From positions 1 through 64,000 of the forward strand of contig CAJNOL010000473.1 in assembly GCA_905250125.1 (NCBI GenBank): DNA of 64,000 nt, read 5' to 3'. The stretch comes from Rotaria sordida. Taxonomy: Eukaryota; Rotifera; Eurotatoria; Philodinida; Philodinidae. The notes under the pieces are model-generated. The model was not told where the DNA came from, ran no database searches, and worked only from the letters and a program-made list of their open reading frames with translations. The translations under genes were made by a program, and so were the position numbers. Within the stretch, counting starts at the first letter, position 1. Each line of letters begins with the position of its first letter. Positions 1-13,672 of the stretch are shown one piece after another.

Positions 1-1154
1 TGTGAACATACAAGCATATATTGTTTTCAATAATTTCTCAGATTTATGTTTGTCACAATTATCTGTTCAATTTAAAACCATTAAAAAAAGTCACAATTTA
101 CATAGAAAAAGAAAAGTTATCTTTGGAAACAGACATTTTTCTTATCCATTTAACTGTAGTTTTCTAGTCAATATTTTAAAAAAAGGAAATGTTTCATTAT
201 AAGAATAAAGAAAATTCTCAATATTTCGTATCATATACTCACTGTACGACAGTTATAAAACACTAGCAAAGTTGTATATTTCACTTTGAGGGTGAGTTCA
301 TCTTGTAAATTGACGATCATAGATTAATCATCATTATAGAAGATCTTTGAAAAGAGTTTTATTGGAAAAGACACGTTATGCTCATAATACATCTAATCTG
401 ACTTAAAGAAATAAATACAACATATATTTCAATTTTATCTATGTAATTTAAGATTTAAATTTTGTTAATAAGTATAGTTATTCGAAAATCAATTTAGTTT
501 TTGAGAAATCAATACAAAAAGTATTTAATATTTATTTTGAGAAAATACATGAATTAGTTTCGTCAATAAGATGGACCTCAATTTTTGTGTTGGACCAACG
601 AGAAATCTATTGAGATGATAATATACTAAGTGATTTCAGAAGAATATCATTTGACAGAACTTTGCTATAATATAAAATAACATTTGTTTCAATCAGCAAA
701 TCCAATGAAAAACAAATTCAAAAGATCGAAAGTCAGTTTCATTGATAATATCCAATTTCGAACATCAAGCCCTTTGTTTTTCCATTATTAATTGCTATTT
801 GAGGGGAGCAGAGTCAATGAAACTAACAACACTGATGATATCATTATAGTACACAATATAAAGAGACTTTTAAAAAAGTCACGATGAAAATATTATATAA
901 AAATAATGCAATCTTTGACTGACTTTGCTGTACAATTACTTTCCTAATTTATCCAAGTATAAAATCCACTGATATATACCCACACCCACAGTCACTCTTA
1001 TTACACCTTCATAGCCAAAGCAATAGAAAAAAAATAAGTAGAACAAAAAAATTTTTTTTTATAAATGAAAATTTTTGTTGTGTTTTCATGTAGAAGTCAG
1101 ATATTAGATACGAATAGATTTTGTATATTTTTTTTTCTATGTTATTATTGTCAA
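1..1154. other. Intergenic, 3' flank of the M13 peptidase gene
   Basis: AT-rich sequence with no coding signal I trust. The one thing of note is a short C-rich tract (ACCCACACCCACAG) at 979-991. On the sense strand of the neighbouring peptidase gene it reads as a GTGTGGG tract 164 bp past the stop codon. Confidence 0.5.
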
Positions 1155-4100
1155 TTACCAAACAGTACATTTGTTTACTTGACTATTACCTTGTCCAGGT
1201 GTACATTTAAATACTCGATCGAATTCATCAAAGTTTGATGTTGGGCCGCGTATTCTACAAAATTAAGAGAAGAATATTTTTATTTTAGACCAAATAAAAA
1301 AAAACTAATAATAAGAACATGCAGAAAGCGACTGAGATAGACATTCATATGCTACACTAGAACAAGGTTATACAACATTGGTTTTGTTTTTCATTAGATT
1401 TATTATTTGAAAGAAAATCATAATTTTGAGTTTGATAAAGAGCCATCATCGAGATTGTCTCAATGATCACATTCGGGAAATTGATTTCAAGAGTCTTGGT
1501 TGTCAAGAGATGTTTTATTCAAACCTGTTAATCGAACCTGGGAAGTACTATTTTCAATACGAAATTGTGTCAGTTACTCAAACATTGTTTGCGATTTGTT
1601 CTAGCTATTACTGTTAAAGAAAACCATAAAAAGCACTTCGTGTCTAAATCTTTTTTTACCCGATTTAGATGAAATTCAAATAACTAACTTCGTTTTAATA
1701 ACGATAAATAATATTCACTGATCATAGAATATTCTTGTACTTTTCTATTCTGTTGAATTAATCAAAACTGTTAATGCAAAGTACACTACTGTAATTATCC
1801 ATCCTACAAAAGAATATACCTGAATTCCCCTGGTGAATGAACACCTATTAAAATTCTATTCAACGCATTTGCATCAGTCATTTTCGAACACCAAATCTGT
1901 GCATAATTAATAAAAAACATTTGTTCTGCCGAATAATCAGATAAACCAGGTAATTTTTTATCCATATTTGGATGCGTTCGAGCCCAGTTTTGATAAGCCT
2001 ATAAACATATACATATATACATATATACATATGTACACATGCAACAAGGATACATAAAATAACAAACAAAGGAACACACAACATGCAAATAAAAGCTATC
2101 TAAAAAGAAAATTTTTTTCTATCGAAAATCATCAATCACATGATTATATGAGTGTTTTTCAATCAATTGTGTAATACAGCCTAGATAACCATTATATTGC
2201 CAATAATAACGAAGTCGAGTATTTCATATAAAAAAAAAAGTTGTTCATTTAAATAGTCTGTTAAACCAGATATATTTTTATCATTTTTTTGTTAATGATA
2301 ATTTTTCATATATCTAATTGGCAAATAATTTGCCTCAAGACTAGACTAATTTTCTTGTTTTTTCCTTCATTTTTTTTCCTAAATCCAAGATAAAACTTAC
2401 ATAAAACGATTCTTTTAATCCACCATTATCAGCAATATTTTCGCCTTGTGTTTGAAATCCATTCAACTAAAATTTAATAAAAAAAAAACAAACATCAAAT
2501 ACATGAAAAACTCTTTTAAATCATTACTGTCATGTTGATTTGAGTTACAACATATCTACTGTATTGATCGATTATACACTGTTTACGTACATTAAATCTT
2601 TCGATAGTTTCAGGAGTCCACCAAGAAATACGATTCCCGTCTTTATCATATTGACGACCACTATTATCAAAACCATGAGTAATTTCATGACCGATAACCA
2701 TTCCGATAGCTCGAATTTTATTTGATATTCTACAACATTTATTTATTTAATTGAAACTTACCACCATAATTTAAATATCTAAAAATAATAAGGAATTCTA
2801 GTTTTCTTTGTCGAAAGAGATATGAAAAAAAAAATTTTACTTCGGTGCATCTTTATTGAAAAATGGTATTTGAAAAATGCCAGCTGGAAAAACTAAAAAT
2901 AGAGAAAAATTATAGTATGACCACAATCGATATAAATTTAGGAATAATAGGCTGAAATAGACTACTCAGTTTTACAATGAATTTTTAAATTTTCATGAAA
3001 AATCTTTAGCAAAAAAAACCACTCATGACGCAATGATCAACAAAGTATATTTGGTATTCAAAAGTGATAAATCGATATTTCCGGCAAGAAAATGGTAGGA
3101 ATCTGATGTCGAGCTGTGTTCGGAACTAGAAAAACTCGACCATTGGATCCAATCACGAAAATCTGACTTTCGAGTTTCTACCATTTTCCTGAGTTTTTCG
3201 ACCAGAAATGTTGTTTTTCTGGCCATCGAAATCATTCACCTGGATATACATAAGAACTATACAAACTAATAGAAAGACTTCATAACCATCAATAGTGTCA
3301 GTTACTGTAACAAAAACTTTCTAGAATGACCTTTATTTATATATATATATAACTGGTATTCATTCATATACGATTGTCCCAAAAAGTGACACAAAAATTC
3401 TTTGAAAATATGAATAATCTAAAAAGTATGCATGATAGGGACTATTAAGATATAGATGTGAACGAAGAGAAGACCTACACAAACATATTATTCGTGAGCA
3501 AATATCTTAGTGAACAGAGATATGCAGGGAAAGATTGTTTTTTGCATGCTGATCAAGACAAATTTCATAATTCTTACTTTATTCTGTAATGTAGAATAAT
3601 CCTACACATTCCCATTAGTAGGTAAGTGTCCTGAATACTATTTAATAACATCTGATATCTAGATTATTTTATTATACTATATATATAATTGCCGAGTTCT
3701 TATAATATTTTGAATTACAGTTATATTACCGTCTACTCTCTAAGCTTGATATATCTTCTTGGACTAATTCGTCCAATACATGTAAATTAAAGAAAAGTTT
3801 TATCTGACTATCTCATGCCAGTTTTGCATGACTTTTATGGATTCTTATTAACCCTTTGAGTCCGGGATTATTTTTATATAGTAAAAAGGACGCGGGACGG
3901 TTGATAGGGAAATCAGTACTATTAAACTTTTTTGATTCGAGACTCTAACTATATTAACTAAACTAAGGAGCTCGGTGAATTAAGTACTTTTTATGATGGA
4001 ACTTGGTCTTTTAAATGAAATAATGTAGAGTTCTGAGCGTGACAAAGACTGAAAATGACTAAAATTTTACAAATCAATTTACCTAGAACTCTTCATTGTT

Positions 4101-7100
4101 TTATTTAAAAGACCAAATTCCATCATAAAAAGTGCATAGTTCACTAAGCTCTCTAATTTAGTTAATATAGTTGGGGTCTCGAATAAAAAACTTTTATAGT
4201 GACGGTTTCCCTACCAACTGTTCCTCGTCCTTTTTACTGTATAAAAATAATCCCGAACTCGAAGAATTACGGAACAGCCAATAGGGATCGTACGTATAGA
4301 CAATCCTATATCATTAAATAACTAAAACACCATGTTTTTTAAACGTATTCAGCACGCAAAATCCCAGGACGAACATGGTCGTCGCCTGAACTCAAAGGGT
4401 TAGTGGAATATTCTGTTTTCATTTGAAAAACTATACAATTCAGATAGAAGATTCATAGCTTGTCATTAGTCAATTAGACCTAGAAAAAAATCGATTTGTT
4501 TGATTCTCTATTGTGAATATTCAAATTAAAATAATTGTAAAAACAAAAAAAGAAAGGATTCTATTTACTGATTTGATTTCTTGATGGATTATAAAAAGCG
4601 TTGACTACGGTCGGTGGACCAGCACCCCATGCTTTACGATCAACAGATTCACGAAGCATTCGAAAATTTTCATTGGATTTTATTTGTAATAATTTAAAAA
4701 CATTATATATATATGAATCGTTGAAAATATACTAAAAAAACATGAAGAATAAATAGTATATAATAGAAACTATAATTATTTCTTACATCTTGATACATTT
4801 TTTCGAGTTCTGTTGCATTACTACTGCCTAAAAAATCTGGATAACCAATTTTTTCATCGATTACTAATGCCTTTAAAAAAAATATAATTAAAGTTTGGAA
4901 AAATTTTATTTTTCAATCTACTTTTTCTATTGATTTATTTTTTGAAATTTCATCCATCCAAGTCGTATTTTTGAGCATATCAAGAAATATACTTCGAATA
5001 TTATTGATCATCTCTAATGACTAAAATAAAAAATCGACAAACAATTAAATTTATTTTATTTTCTCGAAATTATTTGTTTTAATTTCAAAAATAATTCAAT
5101 TTTATTGTAATTTTTCTATTGAAAAGTCATGAATATTATTTCTCCTTAAACAAACGAATAAAATTATTAAAATATAAGAAGTTAGAACATTAAATGATAT
5201 CCACTATTCGAGTTCATACGTAAACAACAAGTAGGTATCAATGAGAATAACGAAGGTCTAAAAGGATTCATCCCCGTAAATCTTCAGCGCTGAGTTAAGA
5301 TCGTTTTGCGAGATTTTTGACTGACTCTAAGTAGATATCATGAAAGTTTCATTGGGAAAAATGTTCGATTATCTTGTTATTAAATTTCTAAGTAAACTCA
5401 ACTTTTATTTTTGTCTTGATACAATGGTCTATGTTTGAAAATTCAAAATCTTGACGAAGATGAATTCTTCTCAATTAAAACTCTAGTAGTAATTGGATTT
5501 ATCTATATAGAGAAAACTTTAGATCGAAACTTCTTGAATTTATTTTTGCGGAAGATAACTACAAATGAGTCAAAAGTTCCGCTCAGTGTCCAAAGCTCAT
5601 AGGAATGAACATTCTTAGGCTTTCGCTAGTCTTATCAAGACTGTCTTTTAAATCTAATATAAATTGACATAGCTAATATTAGTTGGAGAAATTTCATTAT
5701 CAGCGTACGTACGTCGAAATGTGAATTTTGTATTATACTTATTTTGGCTAACTATATACATTAAATAATAAAGAATACGCTAACAGTGAGTCAGGCTGAT
5801 GAATATGCCACTAGGTAGTGCACTATACTAAAGTAACCGAAAGATAGGAGCGTTCATTTTTACCATAATCGTTCGGAATGGAAACGACAAAATCGCTGAT
5901 TCTACTTTACTTTGTCCTTCGTACAATATTACAAAAAAATAAAATAAATAAATATTAAATCATCAATTAATCTGTTCGCAAATAAAACAAACTCATCCAA
6001 CCTATTGCTATATTTTGAATTTCATACGTCTGATAGGTGGAATAAAAAGTAATTATTCTTAAAGAATTAAATACAATACCTGATTTCTTGCATTTTCATC
6101 AAAATATTGTTTAATATAAATTTTTGAAAGGGCAAAACCCATATTATTATTAATATAATTCCCACATGTTATTGAACGTGGACGTTGAGCAATAGTACCC
6201 TGAAAAGCTTCATCAAATGGATCTCTTAGAGCACGATAACGTTTAGGCATATTTGATACTCTATTCATTATAAAGCACCATACAATATAATTTTGTAGTA
6301 TACGTGGTGAAGTTGTATCAATAATCGATGATATATTACGTAAAAATTCAATTTCACTAACTGATACAATATCATTATCATTTAAAGAAACATTTGATAA
6401 AAAATATATATATCGAAGATAATTTGTAAAATCAAACTAAATTCAAAAAAAAATAGTGAAAAAATATTTTTGATAAATAAATAAAAATGAATACTTACAC
6501 TTGTATTAAATGTTTGTGAAAGATTTCCAATTGTTGTACGAACTGTTTCATTTTTTCTAGCATGTTTTTCGGCAGGTGTCCAATGAAACTAAAGATTTTG
6601 TATTTATTTAATTTGTAAAAGGAAAAAAAAAACAAATATTTTTATTTACTGTTGAAATAAGTTTTTCAAAATTATAAATATCGTTAACTTCACTGACATT
6701 AATTACTATATTATTTGTTAGTGCCGAAGCTACATCATGAATAAATTGTTGATAAGCTTTGGTAATTTTTGTTTCATTAATATAATTTGATCGTTGTTCA
6801 AGAGGAATAGCACTTTGATAAACCTATGCAAAAGAAAAAGAAATATACACATTGAATTTTTATTATTTTAGTTATTCACTCGAATAAAGTTAACTGAAGA
6901 ATTTTTATCATCAGCTGATGTACGAAAACCAAATATCATATTGTGACTATATTCACGTAATTTAATTAGTAAATGTGTAAGATTAAATGAATCTTCATTC
7001 CATGATGAACCTTGTAAAATCGGCCATCCACCAAGTTCATTATTGACGAAAGACAGTATTACATGGACAGCCTCTAATTCGATAGCTGTTTCATTTATAC

Positions 7101-10100
7101 ATGAATCATAAAAACGACGAGCATTAATTATAGACTGAAGATTTTTTAAGTCATCGGGTATTGGCGAGGTTAACATATCTAAACACATATATTGGAAGGT
7201 GTGATTTAGTACTAGAATCGATCCAATCGATTTATTCTCAAAGAAGAAGTAACAATTTTAGAAACCCATACAAATCAAAGAAAAGATTTGAGTATTGAAA
7301 TAATTTTCTATCAAGATAGTTTGTTATGGAAGATCTCGAAAATCAAGACTTCCAAAAAACTAATTTTTTGGATGATATCAAAAAACGTTTTGCAAACAAG
7401 TTCACATAATAGAGAAAACATTTTTTTTGAACAAAGTAAAATGTCACTAAGCTCTCTATGATCTCTCTTCAGGAAACTACACTCATTTCACAAAAGAGCC
7501 TTAAGTATAAAACATAATAAATTGAAAGAAATCAACCTTTTAAGTCTATTGTACAGTCCATTTATCAAAGATATATGATGGACACCTTACTTCGTTCAGA
7601 AATCTTTTCTCTAATATCTGAAGTCATTTTCAAAGCGTGTTTAATAAAATTTAGAAAGCTAGTTTTATAATTCTTGATTTTTAAGAGATCTTTCATCTAA
7701 ACCTGTTAATAGGAATTCGACAAGTACTTCTTCTAATAGGAAATTCTTCCAACTATTCAAATATTTTCTGTGCTTTTTTTATCAGAGTTATGACTACTAA
7801 CAAACTAAACTGAATAAATCATCAAATTGATATCAAAAATGCATTTCAGAAAGCATTACAGGCGTATTACTTTTCGACAGATTCTTATATTTATCGTTTG
7901 ACAATACACAGAGATATAGATATTTTTGCATTAACTTAAAGATCATCTTGCATCGAATGAAAATTCATTCGTTTTTACATATAATAAAAAAGATGTTCTT
8001 TTCGAATTCAAATGAATTGATAGTCAAGTCGATGGTAGTCACTAGGAATAAATATTGTTAGAAGTGAACAGTGTGCGTAGGAAGGTATAATTTAGATTGT
8101 TCTCTTCACTCAACATCCACATCCATCAAATTATCATTATTCCTTTTGAATTGTACCAGTAAAACATTATGCTGTAGTTTTTCATATAATTTTTTTTTGT
8201 TAAGACATAAGTTGTAGACATTACTTAAAATTAAAAAGTGATACTAGGCTTTCGACCTTAAGGATAGTATGACTGTCGACTTTTACCTCTTATCGACAGA
8301 GATATTTTCACATGTAATACTAAATAATATAATCGTTTCTTTTCAATCATTGAATAAATATCATATTATATTGAATCTCGAAACATAGTATATACATTAA
8401 AAGTTGATCTTGCAGCATACTTACTATTTGTCGAAGAGAAGAGTTCGAGAAAACGATCAAAAAGCTGAATTTTCAATCAAGAACTCGAAAAAAAACGCGT
8501 TTTATGGTCACCATGTTGAAAATCGATTATTTAGATATTCAATTGATTTTAATCATCATTATAATCAGTTTTTAATCACAAAAAAACCGATGAAAATCAG
8601 ATTTTCTGATTTTTTTTAAACATGGGAACATGTCTACCGAAAATGCAAAAAAGGATCAACGATAATTCTATTGCCCTTTCATCGAATGTTATCGGACCAC
8701 ATTTTTGAAAACGTTAATTAAAGAATACGATACATTTTTATTATTTAGTTGTATTATTATTCTAAAGCTGCAATAGGTTATTGCATACTGTACAGAGAAT
8801 AATAAATTATGATTTGTTTCAAACCTGTTGAAATCACCTGTATGATAAATAACAGCAGTAGATTATGTTAGCAAAAAAATGAAGCCGAAGAAATTGAACA
8901 ATTTTTTACACTTCAGTCGCTACTTGATAAACTGCTACCAGGACATACTAATGTATTGGATTCGCGAATAGGACTCTACTTCACTATTGTGTTTATTGAA
9001 TAATCTTATTAAAAATTCTTGGAATATATTAGAAAAAAAAAGCATTCGTGAATGACAAGCATGCAATTATTATTCCTAACTAATGAAAGATAAAATTCGA
9101 TTAATTACAATCACCCATATGCTATTATCATTGATATAAATCTCATCCAGTGACATAACTCACGGCTATACAAGGTGGTTCAATCCAAGAATGGGTGTTA
9201 GACGGAGAATTCTCAAGAAGAGATGGCTTGTTACATCCTTGATTTCATCGTCAAACTAATTGAATGTTTAAAATTAGTCTGTTATATATATTTACCAACG
9301 ATATCACTATCTAATTGATTTCTTAGAATGTTAATAATATCATGAGATGCAGCTAAAACAAACAGAATTTCATATCTACATACGGAAAAACATGAAAATA
9401 TAATTATCAATTTACCATCATCAGGTATTCGATTCTTCTTTAACCATGTTCCACAAGCAAATTCAAAGAAATTATCACATGGATTAACAGTTTTATTAAT
9501 ACTTTCAAGTAAATAATTTGCTATGAAATTTCAGAAATAAAAGAATGAAAAATAATTCATTGAAATAGAACTAACCCGCTTTAATACAATATGGGGTTAC
9601 ACATAAATTCGTCTGAGCTAGAAACAATTGATAGATCATATAGATAGCTAATAATATTTCATACCCGTGGTTGTGACTGTAATTATGGCTGTTGTTATGT
9701 CTACGGTATTCCAACTTTTATTCCTTTGAACTCCATATAAAGCGGCAAATACAATAGTTAACATAAGAAATATACCCAGAAAACCAGCTAATATAAATAT
9801 TATTTGCCTATATTTTATTTACACAACAAATAAAAGAACAATTTATATTAAATCATATGAATAATGAGTTCTTCTGTCAGAAATTTTCAATTGATGAAAA
9901 TAGAATAGTTACATATTCGGATGATAATTTTCAATAGAAAACTCGATGAATATATAAAAAAACTTCACAGTTGATAGGTTTTTTATATAGTTTTCTTTGT
10001 TGTCTTTGTCAGAAAATATGTAATGATATTTTGTTTTTGTAAGTACTTATGTGTATTTATAAACATGGAATACAGAGATGCTAATGTCTGCACTACGAAC

Positions 10101-10292
10101 AATCATAATTGCACTAGTTTTGTCATAAGAAAAGAAAACATCTTGATTAAGAACATTTTTATGGTAATTTAATCAAAATAGAACTATGAAGAAAAAAAGC
10201 GAAGGATCCAGTGACAATATCTATTTACAATCGCCGTAACAAAACGTCAATTATAAAAAACATAAAATATTTACAAACCTTCCTTCTGTCAT
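1155..10292 (-). CDS. M13 zinc metalloendopeptidase, neprilysin-like, 18 exons, 740 aa
   Basis: Type II membrane peptidase that should cleave small extracellular peptides. Exons in transcript order: 10279-10292, 9665-9807, 9576-9617, 9416-9520, 9296-9352, 6880-7178, 6650-6823, 6499-6588, 6080-6436, 4922-5020, 4787-4870, 4569-4731, 2841-2892, 2762-2778, 2528-2709, 2401-2466, 1820-1998, 1155-1254. All junctions are GT-AG and stay in frame, giving 740 residues (human neprilysin has about 750). A five-residue tail (MTEGR) precedes a signal anchor at about 6-31. [13 protein letters not shown] follows as the typical M13 N-terminal motif. [12 protein letters not shown] lies ahead of the zinc site HEITH (His573, Glu574, His577). 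The third ligand is Glu635 in GENIAD, with Asp639. His702 and Arg708 match the substrate-binding His and Arg of the family. The protein ends in CTVW, the usual C-terminus. The exon 15 donor at 2528 was chosen over 2549 because it restores family spacing. Every key residue is present, so it is probably active. Confidence 0.93.
3852..4399. mobile_element. piggyBac-type MITE, copy 1, in an intron
   Basis: A 548-bp element with terminal inverted repeats CCCTTTGAGTCCGGG (left) and, on the other strand, CCCTTTGAGTTCAGG (right). It is flanked by TTAA on the left and TTAG, a one-base variant, on the right. TTAA target sites and CCCTTT-type ends are hallmarks of piggyBac elements. The first 410 bp is itself a long imperfect palindrome: 3852 to about 4040 pairs with about 4085 to 4262. 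No transposase is encoded. It sits in the peptidase intron between 2893 and 4568. The last 90 bp match a second copy at 43007-43333. Confidence 0.8.
5021..6079 (-). other. Intron of the M13 peptidase gene
   Basis: AT-rich intron of about 1.06 kb between exons 6080-6436 and 4922-5020. I see no coding or repeat structure beyond a short CGTACGTACG stretch at about 5704. Confidence 0.6.
7179..9295 (-). other. Long intron (2.1 kb) of the M13 peptidase gene
   Basis: Largest intron of the gene. It contains a short block (about 8515-8615) rich in AATCGATT and TAATCAG words, the same word family as the large block at 36.3-37.4 kb. No ORF here looks genuine. Confidence 0.55.
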
Positions 10293-11314
10293 GATCGTTC
10301 TGACGAAATAAAAAACTCAGGAGAAAAAAATGCTTGCAATTTTATAAGTGAATAAAACCATAGAAGATGAAAAGATAATTCTTTTTTTTTATGCTTGCAT
10401 CTTTGAATGATAATATATAACACCTTGATCGATGAGATGTATTAAAGGCCGAAGCAAAAAAAATAAATGTTGCAAAAGAAATGTCGAAGCAGTTTTGGTC
10501 CAACGAAAAAATGTGGAAAATTTCAACACGTCATTAAGCAATGTTGATTTTCTTTTTTCACAAATTGCCTATTAAAGTTCCATTGATTAGTTAATACTTT
10601 TCTCTAATACATCATTGTATAAATGAAGATCTTAGAGCAGCGAAAAGATAGAAAATATATTCGAACAAAGAATATTATCGTGGCATTATCTTAATGCTCT
10701 TCTATATGTTTCACTTGATTTTTGCTATTGAAATAGATTTTTAGACGTTTATTCCTTAACATCTTGATTCAGTGAAATCCCTCGCATTCACATCCTCCTT
10801 GTTGAAAAAAAAAAATTTTATCTTTTTGATACACTTTTAATATCTATTGTTTTGATATTTTATCTTTGAACATTTATTCTTCAACTTCTTTTTAATTTCG
10901 ATTTGTCTCTTTTGTCGACAATTTTTTCTTTGTTTTTTTTTTATAATACATACCTTGATCATATATATCAGGATCAACAATGAAGCATAATCATAAAATA
11001 AAACTAGATCGATTTTTATTTATATATTTAAAGTAAATGATTGCAATCAGGATAAAACGATATCATCAAAATAGAGATTATCAAAGTGAATATGATTGAG
11101 CTTAAGATCGCCAAATTTTTTGTAATTTTATTTGTATCCGTGAACATCCTTTTCGTTTATGTCGTTAGAACATATTGTGCAGAAATAGTTACCATGTAAC
11201 TACGATGCATGCATAATGAATTGAGATCCATTTTTGTTGCAGTTACAAACTTTCAAGTTACTGATAAACTTGTCCTATCACTATGATTATCTAAAACAAT
11301 TATTATTCATTCAG

Positions 11315-11440
11315 AGTGTGGGTGGCATGTGGCTGTGGGTTGTGCATGTGGGTACGGGTGAGTGTGAATGTGAGTGTGAATCTCTTATTTACATAGAGAT
11401 CTACACTCACACCCACACTCTCCATGCTCCACCCGTATCC
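11315..11440. repeat. TGTGGG/CCCACA hairpin 1
   Basis: G-rich arm (GTGTGGGTGG...GAGTGTGAATGTGAGTGTG) to about 11380, spacer around ATCTCTTATTTACATAGAGAT, then C-rich arm (CACTCACACCCACAC...CACCCG). Confidence 0.8.
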
Positions 11441-12409
11441 CTTCGACTAAAGGAAGGGTCATACAAAATAAAATAAGTTTCTGTCAGCGTTTGTTTCAGG
11501 GTTAAAGGTTAATGGTGAAACATCAAAAATCGAAAGGACAGAGATCAATTATCAAAAATAGAGAGGATCATAATAAACAATCAAGGGCTATCCTATACGG
11601 ATATCAATAGGTCCTCAAGTGCTATCCTAAAGATTTGAAATCAGAATAACTACTTGATTGGGGGTGAGAATGATGTTCGACGGTTGAGAGCGCTGGCCTG
11701 AAGATGGATGAGAATAAATTGTTGAAGGGCCTGAATAACAACGTCACACATCATTACCCTTAATCGCCTGCCCTCAAATCCTCATGCACCTTTACCTTCA
11801 CTGACTCACCATCATACTCTCGCTCTTTCTGACCCTCACTCGCTTATTTTCGCCCATGCTAAGTCCAACTTTCTCATTTACTCTCTCTCCGGCCATCGAC
11901 CCTAGCCTCAATTCTGTTCACTCCTTAAGAAAGCTTCGAAGGATCTTTCAGAATCATAAATCTCACGAATCCTGTCAAGTTTATTGCAGAATTTTATCCA
12001 CGAATTGTTCAAGTTCTTGTTCAGATTTTTTTCTGAATTGAGTTTGTAGGGCCCTACTAAGGTTCACTGTTAATCCTGTCTAGGAATCTCACAAAACTTA
12101 TAAAAAGAATTCCGTCAAGTTTCATTAGATTTGAGTGAAGAGTACAAGTATAATTAGGATCTTAATAAGAAGATACAAGGAGCCAGTTAAGATCTTTTCA
12201 GGATCGCAACAAAATTTCAATAGCAATGTGTCGAGATAGAACGAATCTTGAAAACCTTAGAAATTTTCTGAAAATCTCTTTAAAGTTTATATAAAAGTTG
12301 TTTTGAAATTCGTACTACATCAATGAGTTCTTTTTTTTTGAATCTTATCAGGAAAAGAAAATTGAAAATCATTAAATTAGGATGTTCATTGGAATTTAGC
12401 TATCGTAAA

Positions 12410-12660
12410 ATTTTTTTTTCGTTCAATAGATAATTTTAGTCAGCAGCAAATCTTTCGATAAAAACTGCTTATAGTTTTGATTATGTTCGAAAGAAAAACA
12501 ATTCAAAATATATTTTTTAAATCGAATTGAAATTCAAAAAAAAATAGTAAAATTTCACCGACTAAAATAAATATGTAAAATGAAATAGTATTTTCAGAAT
12601 TTTTTGAAACAATTTGTATTCACATATAGAATTCAAATAGAAGTTTACATTAAAGTCAGA
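12410..12660. repeat. Divergent dispersed repeat, copy A
   Basis: Resembles 17890-18150 in the same orientation. Shared landmarks in order are a TTAGTnnG/AGTAGGTGA-like segment, GAATTGAAnTTnAnAAAAAATAG, AAACTAAAA, and TTCACATnnAATTCAA. Copies are much diverged and carry no ORF. Confidence 0.45.
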
Positions 12661-13599
12661 AATTAAGATATTGGACGTTGAAATGAGATATAGAATGACA
12701 TGGCACATCCAGCTGGGTAAGCAGATCGATACTCTATGTGTTCATTTCTCTTCTGTTCTATTGTGAAAATCTTGCTAAGAAGTTTGATTATATCTTAGAA
12801 GAAGTCTAATTAAATCTTGAAAGATGTGATCAGAAATTTTCTTTACCAATTTTGAATTATTGAAATTCTGACAAGATCCTAAAAATCTGTGGCTACATAC
12901 TTCTTTCAGGATTTAGTCGTTTCCTCAGAAAACAAAAGCGAATCCTTACAAGATTCTGATTATATCTATCAAATATCTGATGTTGAAACATCAAAGATTC
13001 CATCTAGATTTTTGTTGGAATTTCTGTATCAATATATATGTATTTTGTTTTTGATTCTTGTTTTTCTTTTAAAAAAATGAATCTTTTCGAAGAGATATTA
13101 CACGAACTAAATCATAAACTTCAGCAATTAATTGATTTTTACGTTACTATTTGAATTAGAAAATGATGTTTCCATACTTAATTAGTTATTTTAGAACGAC
13201 AAATAACTCAACTTTCAATCGTGCTTTTTTCTATTAAAAAAAAACGCCTTTATTCATTTATTTAGTAATTAGTTTTTCTTGACTCATTTTTCGAACGTGT
13301 AACTCATCATCAAACATATAAAACGAGAGAAAAAGAATAAAGGTGAGAAGAGTATCATGTAAATGTATTTTATCTTTTTCTTTGATATTATAAAATGTGT
13401 ATTTACAGATGACGTGTCTATCAGATTGAAGGATAATAATATATACAAACAAAATCATTCAAGTGGAAAAGATACGTATTTCGATTTTAATCTCGTGGAT
13501 CGATAAAAATACATAGATTGATTTGATACAGTTATATTTAGACAGAGTAAATTAAACGAGAATCTTTTCTAGTTTAATTTTTATCGCCAAACCAAAATC

Positions 13600-13607
13600 T
13601 ATATAAA
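13600..13607 (+). promoter_or_regulatory. Candidate TATA box of the RING-LRR gene
   Basis: TATATAAA about 66 bp before the ATG at 13673, followed by a CT-rich tract (13627-13640) where transcription plausibly starts. Confidence 0.5.
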
Positions 13608-13672
13608 CTTCTTATCAGCTTTTACTCTCTCTCTCTCTCACTATATCTTTAGATAATATTTTAAATTGTCAA

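Larger units (their letters stand above)
10293..13599. other. Intergenic between divergent genes, repeat remnants
   Basis: Shared upstream region of the peptidase (minus) and the RING-LRR gene (plus). It holds a TGTGGG hairpin (11315-11440) and a GGATAGCCCTTGA-type repeat (11570-11640, inverted relative to 19430-19520). A C-rich stretch follows (11740-11900). It also has a degenerate 'AATCCTGTCAAG' repeat (11935-12340) and a 250-bp dispersed repeat (12410-12660) resembling 17890-18150. No gene was recognised. Confidence 0.5.

Noticed and set aside
1155..1200. A final intron in the peptidase with donor GTAATA at about 1190
   Set aside because: Reading straight through gives the expected M13 C-terminus (NKCTVW, stop), so no intron is needed.
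3023..3235. 70-codon minus ORF in a peptidase intron
   Set aside because: Lies between exons 12 and 13, has no family resemblance and is not needed for the gene model.
10955..10995. Possible upstream first exon of the peptidase (DPDIYDQ before a GTATG donor)
   Set aside because: The frame has an in-frame stop and no ATG, while the 14-nt exon at 10279-10292 gives ATG and correct phase.
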